Positions 54,702 through 64,000 of a DNA stretch of 64,000 nucleotides are shown here, in pieces. The DNA is taken from positions 13,796,873 to 13,860,872 of the forward strand of contig OY755173.1 in assembly GCA_963576735.1 (NCBI GenBank), read 5' to 3'. The notes under the pieces were generated by a model, which was not told where the DNA came from, ran no database searches, and saw nothing but the letters and a program-made list of their open reading frames with translations. The position numbers were made by a program, and so were the translations under genes. The stretch is from Bedellia somnulentella (taxonomy: Eukaryota; Arthropoda; Insecta; Lepidoptera; Bedelliidae). Every line of letters starts with the position of its first letter. The stretch's first letter is position 1.

Positions 54702-54969
54702 GTTGACGCCGTGTAGTGTCGGCTACGCCGTGTTGTGTCGGCTTAGAATAGCACTACCCCGTTTCTACCGATGGGTGTACGTGAGAGGCGACTAACGGTA
54801 TTGGGGCTTTTAAGGGATTTTTGGGCGATGCGGTTGGAGACCCATCACCAACAACCTTTACTTTACCATCTTTTCCCCACTCAGTTTTCCATAAGTGGCT
54901 GAGGTACTTTTACTTCCTTAGCTCTGGCTTCCCTGGATTTATAGCCGTGAGTATATGTATGTATGTATG
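54702..54969 (+). mobile_element. SINE-A copy with duplicated head, 12-bp TSD
   Basis: TTAATTCGTTGT at 54,690-54,701 and 54,970-54,981. GCCGTGTAGTGTCGGCTAC is followed by GCCGTGTTGTGTCGGCTTAG. The middle shares CCGTTTCTACCGATGGGTG with the 49.6-kb and 33.3-kb copies. Confidence 0.9.
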
Positions 54970-55310
54970 TTAATTCGTTGTCTTCCTTATTACATTTTCA
55001 CATACTATTTACTGAGCGAATGAAATCGCTCTCTTGATTTTTGTCAATCTGTTGCGTATTGCAATTCTGCTTACCCAAATATAAATATAAGACTTTGATT
55101 TCTGAATAAAATTTCGTTAAGCACTTTTTCATGATAAGCAACTTCTGTCGACACTTTTCCTTGTCATAATTGGTCACACATTACATAGAAAATGTGAGCA
55201 ATTTAGTGCATGATTCATAAGCATAAACACTGCAAATAAATTCATGTTATCCACGGTATAGTTTTGTACTGAAATTGAATAGAACTAGATTTTCTGTATT
55301 TTCATTCTCA

Positions 55311-56330
55311 TCTATACTATAATATTATAAAGCTGAAGAGTTTGTTTGTTTGAACGCTAGGATCTCAGGAACTACGCAATCAAATTGAAAAATTCTTTTT
55401 GTGTTGGATAGTCCATTTATTGAGGAAGGTTTTAGGCTATATATTATCACGCTGCGATCAACAGGAGCAAACTATCAGCGAACAATGTTTGCAAAAACGG
55501 GGATAATTATTCATACTAAGGCTTCCGTTGTGTGCGCTACGTAAACGGTTTAAGTTACCCAAAAAAAATGTATTAAAGAATTATTTCTCTTTAAATGATC
55601 TAAAAAAATGCCCGCGACAGTATATGTCTAAATTTTAAATTTCACTTACTATAACCATTTTTATGGTAAATAAATTTGGTCGAATTTAATGCATAATTGC
55701 CATAATGTTTTATCAACATAATATTAATCTTTATCCAAATAAATATGTTGTTGATTGAGAGTATTTAATTGAGAACGAAATTGTCCTTGACATCACTTGA
55801 TTTAAATATACATCTTAGAAGATAATACAATTTTAAAATTACTTCGTAACAAAATTTACACGCGTGCATGAAGCGCAAGACAAGACGCTGCGCTGGCCGG
55901 CGAGCGAGGTCACCTGCGCGAGAAGCTTATGTTTAAGCCTTATCCTATTAATATTATAAATGTGAAAGTTTAGATGTTTGTAGCTAAATGAAGACTAATT
56001 CACAGAACATATTTAAAATAAAATTTACAGGAAGCCAGATAATGATCCCAATTAACACAATAGGACACTTTTTATCCCAGAAAAATTAAGAGGTCAATAA
56101 ATTTTCTTAAAAAATGGTGAAACAGACTAACTGACTAAGAATCAATGCTCAGCCGAAATTACTATACTTATAAAATAAAATTTAAAAAATGAAAAAATTG
56201 TGAGGACACTATGAAAAACACCTTTTTTCTTATCCTATTACAGAGACCCTCAACAGGTCAGTTAAATATTTCAGTTTAACGACGTAAAAGTCTACACTTT
56301 TGACAGTATGAAGTCTGTGCGGTCAGCTAG
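55311..56330 (+). mobile_element. Non-autonomous Helitron H1, full copy
   Basis: TCTATACTATAATATTATAA at 55,311 and GTGCGGTCAGCTAG ending at 56,330, between A (55,310) and T (56,331). Nearly collinear with the 2,180-3,185 copy in the opposite orientation, with one extra segment (CCTATTAATATTATAAATGT...TTAGATG) near 55,945-55,980. Confidence 0.85.
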
Positions 56331-56339
56331 TTTGTAATA

Positions 56340-56405
56340 TTCGATTAGTCACGCCATGGTACCCACTGTGGTAGGCAGAAATTGCCGATGGTAATCGCTT
56401 TCCTT
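56340..56405 (-). mobile_element. RTE-2 3' scrap
   Basis: GTCACGCCATGGTACCCACTGT, GGTAGGCAGAAATTGCCGATGG. It begins within ~10 bp of the Helitron end. Confidence 0.5.
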
Positions 56406-56540
56406 AAATAAATAAACTTTTCCAGACATGTTCTTTTATTTTTTACCCTTCTATCTTTGGTTTTTAGGGAGATTTAGTTATTTTCGCCTCCTTTTACGTT
56501 TTTGTGGATAAAAATTCAAGCTCATTTTTTGAATTAGTAA

Positions 56541-57327
56541 CATACATACATATAGTCACGCCATTATTTCCCATTAGGGTGGGCAGAGACTATTGATCGC
56601 CACTTTGTACGATCCTGGCAAACCACTCTAGCTTCGTTTACATCCATCAATCTTTTCATACATGCTCTTTTATTCTTCATACTTCGGACGCCGCCGCCGG
56701 CCTTTTTGAGCACACACACTATTTGGTCGAGGTCCTCCGTAGTCGTCCTCTGCTCACATTACCTTCCACATTGGCTGTATAGATCTCTTTCACCAATTTA
56801 CTATCATCCATCGTCTCTATGAGCCCAAACTATTTTAACATTCCTTTTTCTATATTTTTTTACAATATCATCTTTCACGTCGCACCTTTCACAAATCACG
56901 TCATTTCTCACACGATCAGATAACCTTACATTGCAAACTTTTCTAAGGGACCTCATCTCTACTGCATTCACTCTGCTCTCATGCTTCTTCTGCCACACCC
57001 AACATTCACTGCCATACATAAGCGTAGGAACCAGAACAGCATCATGCACTCGGCTCTCAGCATCGCCATTCGGGCCTTTTCGGACACCGACTGACTAGAC
57101 ATGAGACTATTCAAAGCTCCATTAATCGCATTACCCTTCTTCACTCTTCTCTCGATACCTTCATCACATTTTCCATCCCTACTAAACAAACTCCCCAGAT
57201 ATACAAACTCTTTCACTTGTTCCACTTTCTTACCATTAATTTCACTCACGCATTCGGTCATATTCTCCTCTCTCTCAAAAACCATGGTTTTGGTTTTCTC
57301 TACATTCACCCTCTTACCCTTTCTTTC
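56541..57327 (-). pseudogene. RTE-2 LINE, 5'-truncated, frameshifted reverse transcriptase C-terminus
   Basis: The longest RTE-2 copy. Reading on the minus strand from 57,309: a first frame has MNVEKTKTMVFEREEN, KEFVYLGSLFSRDGKCDEGI and GNAINGALNSLM; after a frame change near 57,050, VLVPTLMYGSECWVWQKKHE, NAVEMRSLRKVCNVRL and RVRNDVICERCDVKDDIVKK follow to a stop at 56,804; a third frame near 56,810-56,720 holds the final DDSKLVKEIYTANVEG. This is the usual end of an RTE-like endonuclease/reverse transcriptase; the endonuclease and catalytic core are absent. The 3' UTR ends GGCGTGACTATATGTATGTATG. TTTGAATTAGTAA at 56,528-56,540 and 57,328-57,340 is a 13-bp TSD. The frameshifts make it dead. 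Confidence 0.85.
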
Positions 57328-57339
57328 TTTGAATTAGTA

Positions 57340-57860
57340 AACATTGTTAAATCACTGTATATTTTATTGCCTTTATACCAGTGGTTTCACAATTATAATT
57401 ATACAAAGTTTCCTTATTATGTCACTGACTAACTGATATTAAACTCAAACTCTCAAACGATTCCATTATAGTAAAGTTAATTTTCCAGCACTATTTGTAT
57501 GCATATATTTATTAAAACAATTCCTAAACTAGATATTGGTGCAATATAACTTATATATAATATCTAACTATATTTACAGTAATATTTGCTCAAAGGTACT
57601 ACGGAAACACATAAAGATTACACATAAAAATTCTAAACGTTGATGAAACCATTAAATAATTAGCGTCGAAACGTATTATCTAATACACGTTTTACATGTA
57701 ATAATAGTCCATTCCGAGAATTTGGCTGGCATTGAATCGAGTCATTGACTGGCAAATAATATTGAGAATGTATGATTACGAGATATTTGCTGACAAATAA
57801 GAATGGGATGGAGTTTTATAGTTTATTTATAATTATAATAAAAAGCCTGTATGTTAATAC
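57340..57860. other. No gene or repeat recognised
   Basis: AT-rich; nothing supported. Confidence 0.35.
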
Positions 57861-57861
57861 A

Positions 57862-57975
57862 TATATATATACTCACGCCATAGTTCCATATGGCCATATG
57901 AGGTGGGCACAGACTATTTATTGCCACTTTGTACGTTCCTGGCAAACATTTTGAGTTTATTTTTTTATTCTTTTA
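57862..57975 (-). mobile_element. RTE-2 3' end, decayed
   Basis: ATATATATACTCACGCCATAG, TGGGCACAGACTATTTATTGCC, ACTTTGTACGTTCCTGGC. A chance plus-strand frame overlaps it. Confidence 0.65.
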
Positions 57976-58082
57976 CTCTTTTTTCGCTGCCTTTTCATGT
58001 TGTATGCATACATAAATAATTTTTACAACTCAATAATAATAAGCATTTATTTTTCTATTTCATTACTTGTTTTTCTTTAACA

Positions 58083-58276
58083 ATAATAGAACTTCCGTTC
58101 TTTATACTTTTCGCAAAGTATTAAGAATGCATTATAACTGTGCTCCTCATATTTTTATCGATGTGCCCATAATTAACCCACTTCGTATACAAAACAGAAA
58201 TTTTGATACTCGTAACATTTTAGTGAATAAAAAAACAGCTAGTCAGTCTGTCAATCAGGAACCTGCTCCACTATAA
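58083..58276 (+). CDS. Weak candidate terminal exon, unknown product
   Basis: After TTGTTTTTCTTTAACAATAATAG (possible acceptor at ~58,088) a frame runs to TAA at 58,276, with AATAAA about 25 bp later (near 58,301). The frame starts at an ATG at 58,067, but the splice reading would begin inside. Residues include RKVLRMHYNCAPHIFIDVPI and end SVNQEPAPL. The composition is less AT-driven than most frames here. It could be the last exon of a plus-strand gene or an old transposase scrap. No domain recognised. Confidence 0.2.
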
Positions 58277-58756
58277 AGAATGCATGGTGGTATGAAGTTG
58301 AAATAAAGCCTTAATTTTGAGATTCGGGAAACTTCCAAACAGTAATATTTAAAACTTTAGGCAGTTAGAATTATAACTGGCGATTTTCATACTTGTGACC
58401 CATAGACCCATATTGTAGCGTCAAAAAAGTTATATAGAGACAGTGATTACATATCATCACATTATTCCTAAACATTCGGTTGCTCTCACATTTTTTCTGA
58501 GCTTAGTCCACCTCTGGAAAAGAGGAAGTGCTATTCTTTGCCGACAGTACACAAACGAGAGGCAACCAAAAACTTTTAATACTTATTTATAGATTTGGAA
58601 TCATATTTGAAGTTCATGAATCCAACAGAGCATAGTTAAAACATGGCTTGTTTATTGTTTTCTCCTCTTATATGGGAAGGAAAGGAAGACTCTGAACCTC
58701 TCAACTTCTTTATATTACTTGTATGTCTAAAATACGTATGTTTCCAATTTCAAAGA

Positions 58757-58830
58757 AAAGAAAGAAGAAAGAAAGAATTACATTTATTCGCTGTGTATGC
58801 GAATATGCTGTCGCTTCAGCCTGTCTTATG
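58757..58830 (-). mobile_element. Probable LINE 3' end with (CTTT)n tail
   Basis: AAGAAAGAAGAAAGAAAG followed by AATTACATTTATTCGC: on minus, GAATAAATGTAATTC then CTTTC repeats. Compare 38,378. It lies within a chance plus frame at 58,643-58,915. Confidence 0.35.
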
Positions 58831-58872
58831 TAAGCTATGTACGTCGACTTCGAAGACTAGGATAGATAGAAT

Positions 58873-59072
58873 ATACATACATATACTCACGGCCATAAAT
58901 CCTAAAAAGGGGTAGCCTGAGCTTTATATTTAGAAATGGTAGAGATTAAGTATTGTTGGTGATGGGTCTCGAACCGCATCGTCCAAAAACCACTTAAAAT
59001 ACCCTTAGTCGTCTCTTACAACACCCATGGATAGAAAGGGGTAACGACATGCTAAGCCAGCACTAAACGGCA
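58873..59072 (-). mobile_element. SINE-A copy with internal deletion
   Basis: Tail at 58,873, CCTAAAAAGGGGTAGCC, then AGCTTTATATTTAGAAATGG (deleted middle), GTTGGTGATGGGTCTC and the head GCCAGCACTAAACGGC on plus. GATAG variant. Confidence 0.75.
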
Positions 59073-59152
59073 AAGAATATAAAACATTTTATTATCTTTC
59101 ACTAAAGTAATATTTCAAAAATACAGCTATACATAAGCGAAAGATGTACAAC

Positions 59153-59393
59153 AACATACATACATACATATACTCACGGCTATAAATGCCTGAAAGAGGT
59201 AGCTAGAGCTGAGAACTCAGTCACTTTCGGAAGTGGAATGGGGAAAAGATGGTATAATAAAGGTTGTTGGTGATGGGTGTCCAACCGCATCGCCCAAAAA
59301 TCCCTTAAAAAGCCCCAATACCGTTAGTTGCCCCTTACGTACACCCACCGGTAGAAATGGGGTAGTGCTATTCTAAGCCGACACTACACAGCT
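59153..59393 (-). mobile_element. SINE-A copy, full length
   Basis: Minus strand, ACGG subfamily, (TACA)n tail at 59,153, head at 59,393. A small deletion in AGCTGAGAACTCAG. Confidence 0.85.
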
Positions 59394-59604
59394 CATGGAT
59401 AACAAATAATTATGCTTAAATCTATTGTATCTACACAAACTTAACGTAGTTATAATTTAATTCACATATTTCATAACCTGCAAACGGCCTCACCCACTCT
59501 GCGCGGAAATTTGGCTCACCACCTAATACACTAATTAGTGTGAGAGATGACACCTAGGCTTGTGATATAAACATATCATTCCATAATATGAACTAATTTA
59601 TTCA

Positions 59605-59850
59605 CATACATACATACGTACATATACCCGCGGCTATAAAACCCTAAAAGGGGTAGCCAGAGCTTCAGAATCGGAAAATTCTTCAGCCACTTTTGGAAGT
59701 TAAGTGGGGAAAAGATTGTAAAATAACTGTTTTTAGTTATGGGTCTCCAACCGCATCGCCCGAAAATCACTTAAAAAGCCCCAATAACTTTAACCGCCTC
59801 TTACGATGGGAAGAAATGGGGTAGTACTATTCTATGCCGACACTAGACAG
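59605..59850 (-). mobile_element. SINE-A copy, near full length
   Basis: Minus strand. CTAAAAGGGGTAGCCAGAGC, TTGTAAAATAACTGTTTTTAG and a head TATGCCGACACTAGACAG. Third minus-strand SINE-A within 1 kb. Confidence 0.8.
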
Positions 59851-60195
59851 TATAGTTTATTTACTATTCAATTATATATTAAAACAACGGTACCATATTA
59901 CCTTGTGTGTACCATGTGTTACCTTGGATCATAGATTTTGTATATAATTATGACTAAAGCTAATTTAACTAGATTAAACCATGAAATATGCTGATCCAGA
60001 CGATCATGTAAGTTACAAGTTTTACTCCAATTTGCACAAACTACGACATTATTAAGATTTACAATAAATAATCACAAGTCAATAGTAGATATAATAAAAA
60101 GTAAATATTTTTTTTAAAAAAAACGCAAATTACTGTGCATAGTGTAAGTATATAATCAACAATGTACTCTATATTTCAGTTTAATTTATTTAAGA

Positions 60196-61185
60196 CTAGT
60201 GGATCGTCCCAGCTTCGCACGGGTAGCGTTGTTTTTTAAATATTTGTGAAATTCAGCGCAATGTTTTCAATTTATTAAATTTATAGCACTCCCTAAACAG
60301 TGTAGTTTTATGATTTTAAATGCGCTTTGATGAACGGTTCAGTATTTCCATGTAATAGCAAATTTTGGAATAAAACGCTATGAAGTATTTATAACATCTA
60401 AAAAATAAATCATTACGTGATGTAGGATGCAACTACTGGCGCCATCTAGTATGTTATATGTAAATTAGTAAAGATTTGGTTTTGATCACGGGCGCGATGG
60501 CTTATTTTATGTATAATTTCGGTGTTTCTCTACCGATTTCTATGATTCTTTTTTTATTGAATGCGTAATAATGTTACTTTTTTTAAATTAGAGATGAGTG
60601 AGAGGTTTACAAACGTAAGAGTAAACAAATATAATCAGAATGTTCTGAACTGCTAAGCTATCAGGAATTACACGTGTTATTATGAGTCAACCGTAAAAGA
60701 TAGACATAAACTGTTGAGGATTTTTTTTTAGATAATACTATGAAGAATATTTCCGTCATACATGATTTCTATGTAAGTTTAACTATTATTAGGGATGAGT
60801 GAGAGGTTTACAAACGTAAGAGTAAACAAATATAATCAGAATGTTCCGAACTGCTAAGCTATCAGGAATTACACGTGTTATTATGAGTCAACCATAAAAG
60901 ATAGACATAGACATATGCTGCAAAAGGATATGTTTTAGAAAATTTTATTTAAAATATTTCTGTCATACATGATTTCAATGTAACTATAACCACTAAGGCT
61001 GCACACACGACGGAAGCTTAAAAAATGGAGTAACTTCCCTCGTTTTCCCAAAGTTTCCCAAAATTCCCCTTCACTCCTCTGCTGAAAAGTACACTATAAC
61101 CTGCCCAGGAGTATGAAGAATAATTCTACCAAGTTTCGTTAAAATCCGTCGAGTAGTTTTTGTTTCCATAAGGAACATACAAACC

Positions 61186-61227
<42 letters not shown>

Positions 61228-61346
61228 AATTTTACTGATTGCATTTTTGGCATCAGTATCGATCCCTAATCACCACCTGATGGTTATTTTGAAAATATAT
61301 TTCATGTACAGAATTGACCTCTCTACAGATTTATTATAAGTATAGA
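60196..61346 (-). mobile_element. Non-autonomous Helitron H2, copy 2, with internal duplication
   Basis: CTAG at 60,196 and the TC complement at 61,345-61,346 between A and T. It matches 3,617-4,609 but is ~160 bp longer. A ~120-bp block beginning GAGATGAGTGAGAGGTTTAC (60,592) occurs again at 60,791 (GGGATGAGTGAGAGGTTTAC), a tandem duplication with a ~200-bp period. (GACA)n at 61,187-61,224. Confidence 0.8.
61187..61224. repeat. (GACA)n microsatellite inside Helitron H2
   Basis: About 9 units, at the same point as the 13-unit array of the other H2 copy. Confidence 0.9.
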
Positions 61347-61456
61347 TTAATTGGAAACGCATTAGATCTCACTTGTAGGAATTAAATTCTAGCTATAATG
61401 TAGTGTGGGAAAGTTTATAAATATGTAGAAGTAATTAATAACAAGATTTTAAAAAT

Positions 61457-61705
61457 GCTGTGTTGTGTGGGCATAGAATAGCATTACCCCATTTCTTACT
61501 ATGGGTGATCGTAAGAGGCTACTAAGGGTATCGGGGCCTTTTAAGTGATATCTGGGCGATGCGGTTGGAGAACCATCAACAAAAACATTTATTTTACAAT
61601 CTTTTCTTTACTTAACTTCCAAAAGTGGCTGAAGAATTGTATTATTCTGAAACTCTGGCTACCCTTTGTAGGGATTTATAGCCGTGAGTATATGTACATA
61701 CATAT
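61457..61705 (+). mobile_element. SINE-A copy, full length
   Basis: Plus strand with GTGATCGTAAGAGGCTACTAAGGG and GCGATGCGGTTGGAGAACC. The head GCTGTGTTGTGTGGGCATAG is diverged. Confidence 0.8.
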
Positions 61706-61709
61706 GCAT

Positions 61710-63960
61710 TGAGAAAATTCCTTCACCGATAGTAAAAAATATATCTAAGTAGTTTATTACAATCATTGAATAGAATCTATTAATGTCATCGAATTCTACG
61801 ACACGAATATCCAAATTACATAGTCACTACATCTATAACTACCTAGCTATCATTAAATCACGTTTGTCTATAATCAGATATTATTTAATCTGTATCTCGT
61901 CTCTAATTAACCAGAATATCGCCAAAAATAACTAGATATTTCTAAAATTTCCATTCTCATAGTTTATCTAAGCAGTGTCGGTCGTAGAGGAGGTAAAGGC
62001 CGGCACTCACTGTCTCTGAGTGACTGAGCTGAGTTGAGTGAACATTGCACACCGAACTGACTATTCAGTCAGTCACGGCGCGACTTTTGCCTCCGTGGCA
62101 CGTGTTTTCCTTCGAGCTGCCACACTTAACACGCGGAATGTAGCTCGCTCAACTGTGTCTGTGACGAAAGTGCTTTGATAAATAAAACACATTATTCCTA
62201 ATACCAGTTGACTCGGAATATTTTACATTATTGTCAGTGCTCGGTTCAGTTCTCTAGGTACAATGGCATGTTTTCTTTTCACATGAGTTAGCCGGCAGTG
62301 TATTTCTTCATTATTTACTACCAGCCTCATATGTATGGATACATTTTCGACGTGATTCACTAGTTAGTAGTTTTATTTTTTAAAACTAATACACACATAA
62401 TATATCTGACGTTTTACAGAATATAGCTTTTTAAAACCGGTCAAAAGGAAATACTCCATAAACAGTCTGCTTTATTAACTTTGGAATGTTTAAAATAGCG
62501 ATAAAAAGACACTGCATGTGCATATACACAATAGTAGATAATAAAATAAAGTTGGTTCTAAAGTGAATTGATTCGTTCAATGCGAATAGAACTGCATAAA
62601 ATGATACTGTGAGTAAGTGACCTTCACTAACAATGCCCCTTCATCACGCATGCAAACGGCCCAACGTTATGCATCTGGCACGCCACTGGCTGCAAAAATG
62701 ACAATATAATTACACTCATTCATGCCATTTTCAAACATCTCAGATAGAGCAACGAATTCCTGATAGATGTGCCAAACTGCCAAAGGAAAATTTTGATTAC
62801 TGCATTAAAAGAAAAATCATTTTTAATTATTGACGTTAGCTTTACCATTATTTAGACAATCACATAAATAGTTTGCATATTATTATAATAAGTAAATTTG
62901 TTTTTCATAAAATCGATTATTTTGTGTATATTCATGCAAATTTAAGTTTTTAAAGTACAATTTCTTTGAAATTTTTCGTCTATTATTCCATATGAAGAAG
63001 ACTTTTGAAATAAAATTTATTTATTTATTTATTAAGGAGAAAAAACAGAAATGGCAAAAAGAATATAAAATAACAACACATAGAACATAAGTAAATATAT
63101 TTTGGTATCTCCTTAACTTTTCTCACAGATAGGTAACAAAAACAATCAATACAAAAAAAATATCAAAATCGTTACGATTTCAAAAAGGATGCACTTTGAA
63201 CAGGGCCTGTTTATTAACATGGCCATGGGTAGTTGCGGAACATTGCGACTGACGAAGATTAATCATGTACTGAGTAAATAGTTTCTAGCAACATTTGAAA
63301 ATCAAATTTATCCTTATTGCTCTTGCAAGCTGAGATTGCAATTATTACACCTACGCACAGCATAGTAATGAAAATAATAATGTAGTGCAAAGCATGAGTA
63401 ATCTATATTACATATAAATTCAAAAAGATTGTACCTTTATTTTTTACTTTGAAATAAGAAGCAATAAATTTAAATGAATAAAATTTGATAAATGAACATT
63501 TTTTAAAGTTGCTACCATATTGTAAGATACATTTAATTCAGTACTAATTTGACTTAATCAGGTTTAACCACTATCATAATAACTAAACGGAAAAGCATAA
63601 TAATTTTGTCCCAATGTAATTATAATAATTTTATAATATATATTTTTTTATAATTCCCGTAATAATACTGAATCGCCGACCTCCATACCATACATTTGTA
63701 AACGGCCAACCTCACTATTAGGCAACAACGGTCAAAAATAGAAGCAATATTTAATCTAAACGATAATAATCGCACTTGTCTTCTTCTTGTATGCTACATT
63801 GACATACACATAATGTTATCGTTATCAACATTTTATCATTGTGATTGAAGCGTAGAATTATTCGAGTGCTGTCAACACTCATAATCTGTGTATCCAAATT
63901 AATCATAACCGAACATCTCTTTTATTTTGCCGAACGAATCCATTTTTTTGCGTTTATTTT
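61710..63960. other. Mostly unique AT-rich sequence with a GC-richer patch
   Basis: From 61,970 to 62,170 the base composition rises (GTCGGTCGTAGAGG, GGCCGGCAC, ACGGCGCGAC) and short inverted motifs appear (ACTGACTATTCAGTCAGT at 62,059). This might be a promoter or leader, but no exon follows that I can support. A (TTTA)n run with A-rich flank at ~63,014-63,100 may be an old LINE end. Confidence 0.35.
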
Positions 63961-63964
63961 TGAA

Positions 63965-64000
63965 AAGCTTAGAATGTCACTAACTACCCACGGGTGTCGT
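63965..64000 (+). mobile_element. SINE-A copy, cut by window end
   Basis: GCTTAGAATGTCACTAACTA, CCCACGGGTGTCGT: the first ~35 bp of a copy of the CCGGC/ACCCACGGG subfamily, continuing beyond the window. Confidence 0.75.

Noticed and set aside
1..64000. Regular (TATG)n and (TACA)n runs as a possible CRISPR or satellite array
   Set aside because: They are the tails of separate SINE-A and RTE-2 insertions, scattered and on both strands, with no spacer pattern.

Overview
The window looks like nuclear DNA from a moth or butterfly (Lepidoptera). It is AT-rich and has no long open gene. It is packed with element types typical of lepidopteran genomes: non-autonomous Helitrons inserted between A and T and ending CTAG, RTE-type non-LTR retrotransposons, tRNA-derived SINEs, and TTAA- or TTA-flanked MITEs. 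No rRNA genes, CRISPR arrays, prokaryotic operons or viral genes were seen. Family names used here (SINE-A to SINE-D, RTE-1, RTE-2) are working labels, not database names.

The dominant feature is SINE-A, about 245 bp plus a (TATG)n tail, with more than 40 full, truncated or decayed copies on both strands. Several carry target-site duplications (TSDs) of 10-15 bp. Its last ~45 bp and tail closely resemble the 3' end of RTE-2, a LINE present as about 15 mostly 5'-truncated copies. This suggests, by inference, that RTE-2 supplies the machinery that moves SINE-A. SINE-B (~370 bp, tRNA-like head) has six copies; SINE-C and SINE-D are rarer. Four Helitron families are present: three near-1-kb copies in two families, a 646-bp deletion derivative, a 1.15-kb copy with an internal duplication, a 1.5-kb composite, and solo 3' ends. 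Large inverted repeats and MITEs include a 606-bp foldback at 19.8-20.4 kb, a 356-bp foldback carrying two divergent tRNA-like sequences at 46.25-46.6 kb, a Harbinger-like element at 30.2-31.1 kb with a TTAA element nested inside it, and short TIR elements.

Layout: 0-12 kb holds Helitrons, SINE-A and TTAA element 1. 12-18 kb is a dense SINE-A cluster. 18-29 kb holds SINE-B, RTE-2 tails, the large foldback and the deleted Helitron. 30-37 kb holds nested elements, including an RTE-1 fragment inside SINE-A. 38-45 kb is the least repetitive stretch and holds a candidate promoter and first coding exon. 45-57 kb alternates candidate exons with SINE-A, RTE-2 and a Helitron composite. 57-64 kb is sparse, with a Helitron and SINE-A.

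Host genes are seen only as candidate exons. On the plus strand, an exon at 41,696-41,779 joins in frame to one at 45,488-45,544; together they encode 47 residues, with a TATA-like box and initiator upstream. On the minus strand there is a start-codon exon at 51,232-51,336 with a hydrophobic N-terminus, and a possible 3' exon at 52,357-52,567. None could be assigned to a named family. Everything else that reads as open frame is transposon remnant or chance.
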